From Flavobacteriales bacterium (GTDB lineage Bacteria; Bacteroidota; Bacteroidia; UBA10329): a DNA stretch of 64,000 nt. Position numbers and translations under genes: made by a program. This document shows, one piece after another, positions 33,408 to 42,807 of this stretch (position 1 is its first letter; each line of letters opens with the position of its first letter). A model generated the notes under the pieces. The model searched no databases. It saw nothing but the letters and a program-made list of their open reading frames with translations, and was not told the origin of the DNA. The DNA is taken from NCBI GenBank assembly GCA_020635535.1, contig JACJZP010000006.1, forward strand, positions 96,127 to 160,126. The letters run 5' to 3'.

Positions 33408-35522
33408 CTCCACTCTACTCGGGTATTTGAACGAGCGATGAATCGTGTAAACAGGCTCATCGTTGGTCATGTTGCGGAACTGATCGGCATCTGCACCAGC
33501 AATGGCAATTCGCACTCGGTGTCCTTTCTTAAACAAGTACGAGATCGGTAGCATGCTGAATTTCAGTTCTGCCACTTCGCCATCTTTCAACGGCTGACCA
33601 TCTTCCCGAAGGAAGGAATGGTATGGCCCAATTTGCTTGTAAGGGGCTTTTTCATTGCTGATCTTTCTGTGCAATGCACGCAATTCGCCTTCGGTAACAT
33701 ATTCCACATTACCGTTCTCATTTACATCTTCCAGATAAACGAACACCTGTGCATCATTGGTAGATGAGCTCACAAAAATGTCAACAATCGCATGTCCTGT
33801 CACTTCCATGTCGGCTTCCAACGGCTCAGAATCGTACACGAGAAGAAGCGTGTCGGCCTCGGTTCGATTTGGATACGTATGAGGCGTTTTCAACTGACCA
33901 GAAACCGAACGGAACTTCACATACATACCCATTGTGGTAGTTGAATCAACCTGATACGTGTCGGCTCCGCCTTCGGTATCCCGCCATTCCTTCACTTTCG
34001 GAGCCTCTTGGTTCAGCGTGGCCAAAGCCTTGTTGTACTCTTCCTCTACTTTTCGGTAAGCCTCTAGCATTTTTTCCTCTTCCGAAGACACGCGACCTTC
34101 ACCTTCTAACTTCTGCAGAATAGTATTGATTCCGGTGCTTTTGAGGTGATTGAGCGAATCTCCCCAGAATTTCAACTCTCCTTTTTTGTCTTCGTGGTAT
34201 GAAAAGTTGTTGCGCCAAATAAGACTGTTATCCTTCTCTAGAAACACCGATTGGTATTGCGTGTTTTTTGGCGGCCAAACGTCTGAAGACTTCCATTTTT
34301 CCTCCACCATGGTGAAGAAATGCACCGGCTTATCCTTCTCCAAACCTGTTTCCCAACCTTTCAGGTGATGGTCAAAGAACTTCATGATCTCACCCATGTG
34401 GTCAAATCCCGAACGACCTGGATTTGTATGCCCACAGTTGAAGCTTCCGCCATGTTCCCACGGCCCCAAAATGAGTTTGTTCTCAGGATTGGTGAGCGTG
34501 AGATAACGCTTCACGGCCGCATCATTGTACGAACCATCAAACCAACCGCTCCAGCTGTAAATGGCCGCTCCACTGGCATCTTCTTCCTTCCAGAAATTAT
34601 GCGGACTGAAAACCTCCGATGAAACCGCAGCCTTGCTTTTTGCGACATCATCACGGTACACAATGGTCAACGCGCCATCATTAACATTCGCGTTTTTCTT
34701 GTGGTCTTCTTGTGCTTGCTCGAAAATGCCATCAGAACTTCTTCCATCAAAGATTTTATTCGGAATGGAAACACCTTTCACCAACTTCTTGGCCTTGCCG
34801 GCTTTTGGTGGCAATTCGTTTCTATCAAGTGCTTCATTGGCCTCGCCCCAAACTTCCGTGAACCCAATGTTGTGAATTCCACCCACGAATGCGTTATCCG
34901 GATACACATCGAAAAGCGAGTACATGTTCACCACCGCTTTTACGGCTGGATGCTTTTGGATGGCGGCAAACTCGGAAGTCGTGCCACTGTACGAAACGCC
35001 CGCGACACCCACTTTTCCATCGCTCCATTCTTGTGCAATGATATGGTCGATGATCTCTGTCATGTCATCGCGCTCTTCCTGAGTCCACGGATACGCCCGC
35101 GAACCAGTTGATGCTCCCGAACCGCGCGAATCCACACTCACCAACACATAACCATTGGCAATTACCTGTTTGAAGAATTTGCCGAGCGGTCCGTTCGGGG
35201 CTTTGCTCAGCCACTTGTACGGCCATTTCAGCTCAAAATCTCGCCAATAACGCCATTGGTGCAGCACCGTTGGGAATTTGCCATGGTGCCCTTTTTTCAC
35301 CTTCGGGATGTACACATCGATGGCAATTTTAACGCTATCGCGCATTACCAGATAGTAACTCTCGCGCTTGTATTTCTTGTAAGTGGCGTTCCGTTCCCAA
35401 TCGTACTTGAACGGCACTTCCTGATTTACATCGCTGGCCACATAACCTTTTGGGTCTTTGTATTGTGCTTGCGCGAAGAGAAATGAGAAAACTAGAAAGG
35501 GAAAAAGGGTTGTTCTGAGCAT
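33390..35522 (-). CDS. CocE/NonD family hydrolase (X-Pro dipeptidyl-peptidase S15 type)
   Basis: From the ATG at 35522 this is 710 residues; an upstream in-frame ATG at 35543 would add MRPQIPS and overlaps the putative promoter. Residues 1-19 are a signal peptide (MLRTTLFPFLVFSFLFAQAQ). The S15-type alpha/beta hydrolase core holds SVDSRGSGASTGSR (about 125-138) and the nucleophile elbow GVAGVSYSGTTSEFA (Ser about 174). The C-terminal jelly-roll domain (X-Pro dipeptidyl-peptidase C-terminal type) spans about 520-710. A helical charged insert around residues 440-510 is visible (KLEGEGRVSSEEEKMLEAY). Such enzymes cleave peptides, acyl esters or amides; the substrate is not known. Probably periplasmic or exported. 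Confidence 0.9.
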   Translation of the reverse strand: MLRTTLFPFLVFSFLFAQAQYKDPKGYVASDVNQEVPFKYDWERNATYKKYKRESYYLVMRDSVKIAIDVYIPKVKKGHHGKFPTVLHQWRYWRDFELKWPYKWLSKAPNGPLGKFFKQVIANGYVLVSVDSRGSGASTGSRAYPWTQEERDDMTEIIDHIIAQEWSDGKVGVAGVSYSGTTSEFAAIQKHPAVKAVVNMYSLFDVYPDNAFVGGIHNIGFTEVWGEANEALDRNELPPKAGKAKKLVKGVSIPNKIFDGRSSDGIFEQAQEDHKKNANVNDGALTIVYRDDVAKSKAAVSSEVFSPHNFWKEEDASGAAIYSWSGWFDGSYNDAAVKRYLTLTNPENKLILGPWEHGGSFNCGHTNPGRSGFDHMGEIMKFFDHHLKGWETGLEKDKPVHFFTMVEEKWKSSDVWPPKNTQYQSVFLEKDNSLIWRNNFSYHEDKKGELKFWGDSLNHLKSTGINTILQKLEGEGRVSSEEEKMLEAYRKVEEEYNKALATLNQEAPKVKEWRDTEGGADTYQVDSTTTMGMYVKFRSVSGQLKTPHTYPNRTEADTLLLVYDSEPLEADMEVTGHAIVDIFVSSSTNDAQVFVYLEDVNENGNVEYVTEGELRALHRKISNEKAPYKQIGPYHSFLREDGQPLKDGEVAELKFSMLPISYLFKKGHRVRIAIAGADADQFRNMTNDEPVYTIHRSFKYPSRVELPVIR

Positions 35523-35540
35523 GCTTGGGATTTGAGGCCG

Positions 35541-35548
35541 CAAAGATA
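35541..35548 (-). promoter_or_regulatory. Putative -7 box of the CocE/NonD hydrolase gene
   Basis: TATCTTTG on the minus strand matches TAnnTTTG exactly and is 18 bp before the preferred ATG at 35522. It overlaps the alternative ATG at 35543, which supports the downstream start. Confidence 0.5.
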
Positions 35549-35590
35549 CCCGATGAACTCCTCGAACATCAGTCTAAATGTTGCACGGAT

Positions 35591-36259
35591 TTAAAGGTTC
35601 TTCAATGCCTCACGAACGGAAAGCGTATGCATCTGCACTTCCATTCGTTTCACGTAATCGCGAACAAATTCTGGATTGGTTTTCCCGTACTCCCGTAATG
35701 CCCAGCCGATGGCCTTATTGATGAAGAATTCCTTGGAACCAAGATTCAGTTCGATGTGGCCTGTCAGAACCTTGGTATCCGTTTTTTCCTTGTAGCCTAA
35801 CTGAAACAGAATGCTCGCCCTGCGAAGCCACATGTTCTCAGAAACCGCCCAAGCATCAGTCACGGGGCGCACCTTTTGAGGAAATTTCAAGAAGTATGGG
35901 CCGCACACCCAGGATGAAAGTCCATCCACCGTGTCCCACCAACTTTTGGTGATGATGAGTTCTTCGATAAGCGATAGGTCGTTTTCCTGAGCCTTCTTTG
36001 CCTGCTTTCGTAGAAGGTCGAGTCCGAACATCTGAAACTCGCGTTGGTCAGCTTTCCAAAGCGTGCGGAAAACCACTGGATCGAATGGTTTTGGAAGACC
36101 GTGGTCCGCCAGAAACTGCTTTTGAAGCTCTCTGCGTTCAGTGGATTTGATGCCGAAATACTCGAAATGGTCTTTCAAATACGCCTTCATCGACTTGGCA
36201 TTTTCAGCATTGGCGTTGGCCTCAAAAAGCTGTTCGATCGGTTGCAGATAAGCAATCAT
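35591..36259 (-). CDS. DNA alkylation repair protein (AlkD-like HEAT repeat)
   Basis: A 222-residue all-helical protein of the AlkD/AlkC-like DNA glycosylase family, which removes 3- and 7-alkylpurines from DNA. Recognisable parts are YFGIKSTERRELQKQFL (about 34-50), KADQREFQMFGLDLL (about 69-83), the core IITKSWWDTVDGLSSWVCG (about 102-120) with its conserved Trp-Trp-Asp, and KEFFINKAIGWALREYGK (about 176-193). The ATG overlaps the upstream nuclease stop by 1 bp (TGATG), so the two are translationally coupled. Confidence 0.92.
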   Translation of the reverse strand: MIAYLQPIEQLFEANANAENAKSMKAYLKDHFEYFGIKSTERRELQKQFLADHGLPKPFDPVVFRTLWKADQREFQMFGLDLLRKQAKKAQENDLSLIEELIITKSWWDTVDGLSSWVCGPYFLKFPQKVRPVTDAWAVSENMWLRRASILFQLGYKEKTDTKVLTGHIELNLGSKEFFINKAIGWALREYGKTNPEFVRDYVKRMEVQMHTLSVREALKNL

Positions 36260-37521
36260 CAGTCGTTCTCTCCGATCACATCATCCCAATAACTCACCTG
36301 TTCTTCGCGATTTATGCTGATGCGAGCCTGATCGTTATAGAACTCCACTTTGCCGAACACGCAGATGGTTTTACCAAGGAATTCCTTTTCGGGATCGAAA
36401 CTGAAGTTGTTCTGGTTGTTCTTCCAAATTGTGGCGTAGAACACATTGCGTGGATATTTCTGATCGAAGTTGAGGTAAATAGCCTCTTTCCTGCTCTTTT
36501 TGGTTGCAACCACGGTTCCGCAGATATTGGTCTTCTCACCTACTTTGTACTTGGCCTGAAGCGTGTTGAAGTAGCCTTTCGGCAATGGTGGTTTCAGAGG
36601 CGAAACCTCTCCGAACTCATTGTTCTCCGAATGAATCCAACCGTCAATGGAATTCATGGCTTCCAGTTTGGCTTCCTCAGTATCATCCAACGAACTGAAA
36701 AAATCCAAGCCCGTGAGTTTCTCGATCTCATCCACGCTGGTCACATAACCAGAAACCGGGTATGCACAATGGTCATTTGGCATCAGAAACGCAATTGCTT
36801 TGTGCTCATCTCCAGTAAGATCAAGTACAATCTTGTAAAACTGTGCTGGAATGGAAACTGAATCCTGCCCTTGCTTCGGAAGACCGTCTTTCAGAACTGG
36901 GCCGGTCACCACAAAAACAGGTTCTTTAAAGTCGATAACATACGTTCTGATCCACGATTCCAATTCGGCCCAGCGTTCGCGGTTGAACTCCGGTTTCTGC
37001 GGACTCATGTTGCTGTAGAAGTAGCTTTCGCTGAGCGCTTTCTGGCTCCAACGGAAATCAGCCGAAGGCGCCAAATGGCCACGGTCGTAACCAAAACCAT
37101 CGTATTTCATTTCGCCATCTGGCAGAATCTCTTTCAGGAAATAATCCTGCTCAACAGCCGAGCCGGTGCTTACCAAAGAATCTGGCCGGAAATCGTTGGT
37201 GCGCGAAACATTGGCAAACTCCACTTCCGGAATGACCACGTGCTGCACCCAAGCCGCCTGTTCGTGTTCTTCGGCATAACCGAGAGTCAGGGCGGAATGC
37301 TTCACAATCTCATAATCCGTTGAAGATTTTGGATAGTCGAGTTTATCCAATTGCTCTCGAATCCAAGCCATTTGGAGCTCTTCCAGTTCGGTAAGAATCG
37401 TTTTCGACTCCTGTTGGATCTGCTCCAGTCGCTTATGCTTGGATGCAATTTGCTGATCTACCGTTTGTGCTGATGCAAAAAAAGCTACACAAAGTAGAAG
37501 CGGGAAAACCAGTTGGCGCAT
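36259..37521 (-). CDS. DNA/RNA non-specific endonuclease (DRGH type) with C-terminal OB-like domain
   Basis: From the ATG at 37521 this is 420 residues; an ATG at 37536 would add five residues before the signal peptide (MRQLVFPLLLCVAFFASAQ). A short coiled coil follows (about 20-50). The beta-beta-alpha-metal nuclease domain (about 85-280) carries the catalytic DRGHLAPSADF near residue 145 and SNMSPQKPEFNRERWAELE about 25 residues later. Residues about 310-415 (VGEKTNICGTVVATKKSR ... GKTICVFGKVEFYNDQARI) look like an OB-fold nucleic-acid-binding domain, an unusual addition. Exported to the periplasm or outside; no T9SS domain. Coupled to an AlkD-like gene. Confidence 0.9.
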   Translation of the reverse strand: MRQLVFPLLLCVAFFASAQTVDQQIASKHKRLEQIQQESKTILTELEELQMAWIREQLDKLDYPKSSTDYEIVKHSALTLGYAEEHEQAAWVQHVVIPEVEFANVSRTNDFRPDSLVSTGSAVEQDYFLKEILPDGEMKYDGFGYDRGHLAPSADFRWSQKALSESYFYSNMSPQKPEFNRERWAELESWIRTYVIDFKEPVFVVTGPVLKDGLPKQGQDSVSIPAQFYKIVLDLTGDEHKAIAFLMPNDHCAYPVSGYVTSVDEIEKLTGLDFFSSLDDTEEAKLEAMNSIDGWIHSENNEFGEVSPLKPPLPKGYFNTLQAKYKVGEKTNICGTVVATKKSRKEAIYLNFDQKYPRNVFYATIWKNNQNNFSFDPEKEFLGKTICVFGKVEFYNDQARISINREEQVSYWDDVIGEND

Positions 37522-37655
37522 GGCCAAATATCGCAATATCAGTATGCCTCAGGCGAAACATGTTTTAAATAAATCGTTACGGCTTTTGGGTAGTTTGCGA
37601 GTTCATAAACAGCAACCAACCCCAGTTCAGGTCGTTCTCAGAGCGCCTCAACTTT

Positions 37656-40448
37656 ATGAAACGACATATCAAAAGCATACTGATTGTGTGTCTTGTTGCG
37701 TTAAGCGGCAACTTGGCACTTGCGCAGCAAGATTGTTTCGATGCCATCTATGTATGCAATAGTAGTTACACCCAGAACACCGCTTACACTGGGGTTGGCG
37801 CAGAACAAGAAGTGCCTCCTGCAACCACCTGCTTGGGTAATGGCGAGGTAAACTCTGTATGGTACAGGTTCACGGTATATAATACGGGTTCATTAACGTT
37901 TCAATTGAATCCGCTGAACCCAAATGATGATTACGATTTTGCACTTTTCAATCTTACCAACGATTCTTGTTCGGGTATTCTTAACGGAACCCTTTCTCCG
38001 ATCAGTTGTAACTACTCCAGCTCGGTAGGTGCAACCGGCTTGAGCAACGGGGGAATTGGAAACAGCAATGGAAGTAGCGGGCCAAATCAGAATGCTTCTC
38101 TCAATGTAATTGCGGGAGAATCTTACGCCCTAATGGTCAGCAACTTTACAGCATCGCAAAGTGGTTATAGTCTCGACTTTGGAGGCTCCGCTTCGGTTGC
38201 AGACAATGCCTCGGCTGTTCCTGACTCCATCAGCCTCGCGAATATTTGTAACCCAAAACAGGTAGTCCTGTTTTTTACTGAGGAATTCAATTGTTCTAGT
38301 ATTTCTGGCACCAGCGAGATCACAGTGACCGGACCTTCTGGGGTAAACGTTACACAAGTGGTTGGATTGAATTGCAACGGTGGTACCACAGACCGTCTTC
38401 GAATCAGGTTTCAAGATAAGATAATGGTTACCGGAACCTACACCATTACCATAAATAGTGGTTCTGATGGAAACACCTTTACGGACGGGTGCAACAATCA
38501 AATTCCGGCTGGCACCACTTTCACCTTCAATATAGATAATATTGGCCCTGATGTAAGCGTAACCAATGTAGTTCATACCAACTGTGGGCTTGACCAAGGC
38601 TCGGCCGAAGCTGTTGTTCTGAACGGAACACCTCCTTTCAACTATAACTGGAACAGTTCTCCGACCCAGAACACTCAAATTGCCACAGGACTTGGACCAG
38701 GAACATACCGAGTGCGGGTAACCGATGCCAACGGGTGTCAGGAACGAGTGAATGTGGTCATCCAGAACAACAGCCCGTTCAATCTCACCAACAATAGCTC
38801 CACCGATGTTACGTGCTTCGGTGGAAGTGACGGAACGGCTCAACTCATCCCGACTGGAGGCCAAGCACCTTACAGCATCTCTTGGTCGACCACGCCAACA
38901 CAAACCGGTCAGAACGCCACAGGCCTGCCTGCCGGAACAGTTACCGTTACCATTACCGACAATACAGGTTGTACCGAAGAACTGGACATTGACATCAACC
39001 AGCCAAACGCTATTTCCATTGATGTTGCCACCGTACGTCCAGACTGCGGGTTTGCCAACGGATCACTGACAGCCGCAGCTACCGGAGGAACTGGAACATA
39101 TACGTACGAATGGAACACAAATCCTATTCAGAACACAGCATCAGTAACTGGAGTTTCCGCGGGCGTTTACACGGTAATTGTTGACGACCAATCTGGTTGT
39201 AGCAGTTCAGAAAACATCATACTCACAAACAATTTTGCTCCAAGTGCAGACATCACTGATCGGGTTCCCGACTGCGGCCAGGCAACAGGGTCTGTAACTG
39301 TGATTCCGACATCCGGCACGGCACCATACACGTATTCCTGGAATTCTACTCCTCCGCAAACAGGGGCCACTGCTACGGGTCTTACCCAGGGAGACTACTT
39401 CGTTACCATAACAGATGCTAACAATTGCATTCAAATCATGAATGTGAAAGTAGATAGTGTGTCTGCACCTTCTTTAAACCTGAATTTGACGCAACCTGGT
39501 TGTGGTCTGAGTGATGGGCAAATTGAAGCGGCTGTTACCAACGGTATATCACCATTCACGTACACTTGGTCGTCTTCTGCAAACGGTACCGAAGTGGAGT
39601 CGAACTTGCCAGAAGGAACATACACCGTAAGCGTTACCGACAGTATCGGTTGTACGGATTCGGAAACAGTCAGCCTCACGCAATCGGCACCAGAATCTGA
39701 GTTTCAAGCTGATGGCGTCTGCTTTGGCGAAGAATCGATTTTCCAGAGTCAATCAAACGCAACCCCCACCAGTTGGTATTGGGATTTCGGTGATGGAATG
39801 ACCTCCACGCTGGAGAATCCAACCCATCAATATGCAGCGGCAGGAGATTATCTGGTTACCGCATACTTTATTGGAGGTTGCCAAGATGATACCGTGATAC
39901 AGACCGTAAGTGTTTACGCACCGCCAACGGCTGATTTTCTGGTTTCTCCAGAGGTGATCACCACACGAACCGATGCGCAATTCAACTACACTGGAACGGG
40001 CGGTTCTAGTTTTGTCTGGGACTTTGGTAATGGAGTAACGAGCACCGATGCATCTCCAACGCATCAGTATAATGCTGATGGCTTTTACACGATAGCCCTT
40101 ACAGCAACCGATGCGAATGGCTGTTTCGACACATCCTCCGTTCTGATTGAAGTACTCTTGCAACCGGCAATTTACTTCCCTAACGCGTTTATGCCCAATG
40201 GCAGGTACGAGAACCAGGTTTTCAAAGGTTATGGATTGGGAGTGGTTTCTGCCGAGTTATCCATTTACAACCGATGGGGAATGTTGGTCTATCAGTCAGT
40301 AAATACAAGAGACATTCTGCTGCATGGATGGGATGGTACGTTTGCTGGTGAAGATTCGCCTCAGGGTGTTTACGCTTACAGAGTTAAAGCCGATTTCTAT
40401 AACAACAGTTCCTTCGAAAAACTGGGCACAGTTACGCTGATACGTTAA
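37656..40448 (+). CDS. SprB-repeat/PKD protein with T9SS type B (gliding motility-associated) C-terminus
   Basis: A 930-residue secreted protein: signal peptide (1-23), an N-terminal beta domain about 24-180 (DCFDAIYVCNSSYTQNT...), an Ig-like region about 185-300, then five SprB-type repeats of about 77 residues beginning near 307, 385, 461, 538 and 614 (each Cys-Gly ... YxWNS ... GxYxVxVTDxxGC). Two PKD domains follow (WYWDFGDG near 706, FVWDFGNG near 787). Residues about 838-930 are the gliding-motility-associated C-terminal domain (FPNAFMPNG, YNRWGMLVYQS, GWDGTFAGE, PQGVYAYRV), which directs T9SS type B export. Surface adhesion is the likely role, by analogy with SprB-repeat adhesins. Confidence 0.92.
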   Translation: MKRHIKSILIVCLVALSGNLALAQQDCFDAIYVCNSSYTQNTAYTGVGAEQEVPPATTCLGNGEVNSVWYRFTVYNTGSLTFQLNPLNPNDDYDFALFNLTNDSCSGILNGTLSPISCNYSSSVGATGLSNGGIGNSNGSSGPNQNASLNVIAGESYALMVSNFTASQSGYSLDFGGSASVADNASAVPDSISLANICNPKQVVLFFTEEFNCSSISGTSEITVTGPSGVNVTQVVGLNCNGGTTDRLRIRFQDKIMVTGTYTITINSGSDGNTFTDGCNNQIPAGTTFTFNIDNIGPDVSVTNVVHTNCGLDQGSAEAVVLNGTPPFNYNWNSSPTQNTQIATGLGPGTYRVRVTDANGCQERVNVVIQNNSPFNLTNNSSTDVTCFGGSDGTAQLIPTGGQAPYSISWSTTPTQTGQNATGLPAGTVTVTITDNTGCTEELDIDINQPNAISIDVATVRPDCGFANGSLTAAATGGTGTYTYEWNTNPIQNTASVTGVSAGVYTVIVDDQSGCSSSENIILTNNFAPSADITDRVPDCGQATGSVTVIPTSGTAPYTYSWNSTPPQTGATATGLTQGDYFVTITDANNCIQIMNVKVDSVSAPSLNLNLTQPGCGLSDGQIEAAVTNGISPFTYTWSSSANGTEVESNLPEGTYTVSVTDSIGCTDSETVSLTQSAPESEFQADGVCFGEESIFQSQSNATPTSWYWDFGDGMTSTLENPTHQYAAAGDYLVTAYFIGGCQDDTVIQTVSVYAPPTADFLVSPEVITTRTDAQFNYTGTGGSSFVWDFGNGVTSTDASPTHQYNADGFYTIALTATDANGCFDTSSVLIEVLLQPAIYFPNAFMPNGRYENQVFKGYGLGVVSAELSIYNRWGMLVYQSVNTRDILLHGWDGTFAGEDSPQGVYAYRVKADFYNNSSFEKLGTVTLIR

Positions 40449-40476
40449 TCCAAGACTTTTCTCAACTTCGTGCACC

Positions 40477-42741
40477 ATGAGCAAGATGGAAGTAACCGAA
40501 ATGGCCCAATTGGCCGCCCAGTTCATCAACAGCACCAACCGGCATGTTTTCCTAACGGGAAAAGCTGGAACGGGCAAGACCACGTTTCTGAGGCAACTGG
40601 CGGCTTCCACGCACAAGCGTCATGTGATCCTTGCCCCAACTGGCATTGCTGCGCTGAACGCAAACGGAGTGACCATCCACTCACAGTTTCTTTTGCCGTT
40701 CGGGACATTTCTTCCAGATAGGAATCTCCCGATGGAATTGCCCGAAGGCGCGAATTTCTACACGCAGCAAACGTTGGTTCGCAGGCATCCGCTCAACGCG
40801 AAACGAAGAGATGTTCTGCGGAACATCGACCTATTGATCATTGACGAAGTGAGTATGCTGCGGGCCGATCTGTTGGATGCGATTGACGCCCGAATGCGAT
40901 TCGTGAAGCGGAATTACAGCGAACCGTTCGGGGGCGTGCAGTTGCTGATGATAGGCGATATGTACCAGCTTCCGCCCATTGTGAAAGACCACGAATGGAG
41001 CAAAATGCGCGAGTACTACGCCAGCCAACACTTCTTTGAGGCGCGGGCTCTGAAGGAAAGCGGGTTTGTGTATGTGGAATTGGATAAGATCTTCCGCCAG
41101 CAGGACGATACGTTCATCAGTGTTCTGAACAACCTCAGAAATAATGTGGTAACGACATCCGACATTCAGCAGCTGAATGAGCACTACCGCGAGCAGCGCG
41201 ATGTGCCGAAGGATGTCATCACCATCACCACGCACAACCACAAGGCCGATGCGATCAATCGCGAAGCGTTGGACAACCTGAAGGGCGAAACGCACTACTT
41301 TGAAGCGGAAGTGAAGGACGATTTCCCAGAGAACATCTTCCCAGTAATGGAAAGTCTGGAGCTGAAGGAGGGTGCGCGCATCATGTTTGTGAAGAACGAT
41401 TCGGAAGGTGGCGCCTACTACAACGGCAAGCTGGCCACCGTTTCCAGCATTAACGATGGTGACATTGAGGTGATGATGGATGGCGAAACCGAGCCATACA
41501 AACTGAAGCGCGAAACGTGGGAGAACAAACGCTACACGGTAAACGAAAAGGTGAAAGACCTTGAAGAGGAAGTAATAGGTGAGTTCCGGCAATATCCAAT
41601 CAAGTTGGCTTGGGCAATTACCGTTCACAAAAGCCAAGGGTTAACGTTTGAAAAAGCGGTTATCGATGTCGGACAAGCGTTCGCTCCCGGACAGGTTTAT
41701 GTGGCGCTTTCGCGATTGACATCGTTGGATGGTTTGATCCTGAGAACGAAGATCGACCCGAGTGTGGTGAGCACCGATGAACAGGTGGTCGAGTTCTCGC
41801 ACACGAAAGACCGTCAGCAGCCGCTGGATGCGGTGCTGAAACAAGATCAATCGCAGTACCTCGATCGCATGCTCTCGGCCACGTTCGATTTTTCGGATGT
41901 GGTGCGCGCCATCGAAGCTATTCTCAAAAAGCACGAAACGGTCGGGCAGTTTGAAGATGCAGAAATGCGCTCAGCGTTGGATGTCATTTCTTCAAACATG
42001 AAAACGGAAATGGCCAACACGCAGAAGTTTGTTCAGCAACTGCGTTTCTGTTTGCAGGAGAACGACCACAAACGCCTACTCGACCGCATTGCAAAAGGTA
42101 GCAAGTATTACATCGATTTTGTGGAGAAGAACCTCCGCATTCTGCTAAAGCACATCGAAGACGTGAAGCAGTTTTCCAAGACAAAAACCTACCGCGATGC
42201 GCTGGATGAAATTGACCTGATCCTGATGAAGAACTGGGAGCAGATGGACAAGGCGCGCGATGTGGCCGAAGCCATTATTCAGGGCCACGAGATAAAGAAG
42301 AATCTGGAACGCGATACGGAGCGGAATCTGCTGCGCAGGAAGTTGGCAACGGATGCCGAAAAGGAAGCGGAGAAGAATCCGAAGAACACGTCACGGAAGT
42401 CTGGAAAAACGAGAAAAGGGAAAAAAGAAAAAGGTGCTGCACCAGAAAAAGGAGCGACCTATAAAGTAACCTACGAACTTGCCAAGGACGGTTTGAGCAT
42501 TGCGGAAATTGCGGAAAAACGCGGACTGGTGCCCGGCACCATTGAAGGACATATCGCCAAAGGGATAGAAGCTGGAGAAGTTGACATCAAAACCTTCATG
42601 AACGAGGACGACCGTGAGACCATTGAACAGGTTTTGAAAGATAATTCCGAAGCGGGTTCAGGAGAGATCTACGGCAAACTGAACGGGCAGTATTCCTACG
42701 GACAGATTCGGATGGTGCAGGCGCATTTGAACAGATCGTAG
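40477..42741 (+). CDS. PIF1-like SF1B helicase with C-terminal helix-turn-helix domain
   Basis: A 754-residue cytoplasmic DNA helicase. Walker A GKAGTGKT is at residues 28-35, Walker B IIDEVSM near 121, motif III LLMIGDMYQLPPIV near 158, and the C-terminal motifs AWAITVHKSQGLTF (about 378-391) and VYVALSRLTSLDGL (about 408-421), which are PIF1/RecD-like. Residues about 430-625 are helical. A basic linker (KSGKTRKGKKEKG) leads to a helix-turn-helix domain at about 660-754 (YELAKDGLSIAEIAEKRGL), known from Bacteroidota helicases of this type and from RecQ-like proteins. Start: ATG 40477 or ATG 40486. The TAG stop is inside a repeat arm (42738-42751). Confidence 0.92.
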   Translation: MSKMEVTEMAQLAAQFINSTNRHVFLTGKAGTGKTTFLRQLAASTHKRHVILAPTGIAALNANGVTIHSQFLLPFGTFLPDRNLPMELPEGANFYTQQTLVRRHPLNAKRRDVLRNIDLLIIDEVSMLRADLLDAIDARMRFVKRNYSEPFGGVQLLMIGDMYQLPPIVKDHEWSKMREYYASQHFFEARALKESGFVYVELDKIFRQQDDTFISVLNNLRNNVVTTSDIQQLNEHYREQRDVPKDVITITTHNHKADAINREALDNLKGETHYFEAEVKDDFPENIFPVMESLELKEGARIMFVKNDSEGGAYYNGKLATVSSINDGDIEVMMDGETEPYKLKRETWENKRYTVNEKVKDLEEEVIGEFRQYPIKLAWAITVHKSQGLTFEKAVIDVGQAFAPGQVYVALSRLTSLDGLILRTKIDPSVVSTDEQVVEFSHTKDRQQPLDAVLKQDQSQYLDRMLSATFDFSDVVRAIEAILKKHETVGQFEDAEMRSALDVISSNMKTEMANTQKFVQQLRFCLQENDHKRLLDRIAKGSKYYIDFVEKNLRILLKHIEDVKQFSKTKTYRDALDEIDLILMKNWEQMDKARDVAEAIIQGHEIKKNLERDTERNLLRRKLATDAEKEAEKNPKNTSRKSGKTRKGKKEKGAAPEKGATYKVTYELAKDGLSIAEIAEKRGLVPGTIEGHIAKGIEAGEVDIKTFMNEDDRETIEQVLKDNSEAGSGEIYGKLNGQYSYGQIRMVQAHLNRS

Positions 42742-42807
42742 AGACGCGATTCATCGCGTGTTGAAATTATGACCTTAGTCCAAAGACACGATAAATCGCG
42801 TCTCTAC
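42738..42807. repeat. Inverted repeat with 14-bp perfect arms supplying both flanking stop codons
   Basis: GTAGAGACGCGATT (42738-42751) is the exact reverse complement of AATCGCGTCTCTAC (42794-42807). Similarity continues inward to about 25 bp with mismatches (CATCGCGTGTT versus TATCGTGTCTT). The TAG in the left arm (42739-42741) is the helicase stop, and the same triplet in the right arm read on the minus strand (42804-42806) is the radical SAM stop. The element can also form a transcript hairpin on both strands. Confidence 0.9.

Noticed and set aside
38130..38903. 257-codon minus-strand open frame
   Set aside because: Antisense to the SprB-repeat protein; no start context and no domain.
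40831..41637. 268-codon minus-strand open frame
   Set aside because: Antisense to the helicase core motifs; its His/Val/Leu-rich translation is the mirror of the helicase codons.
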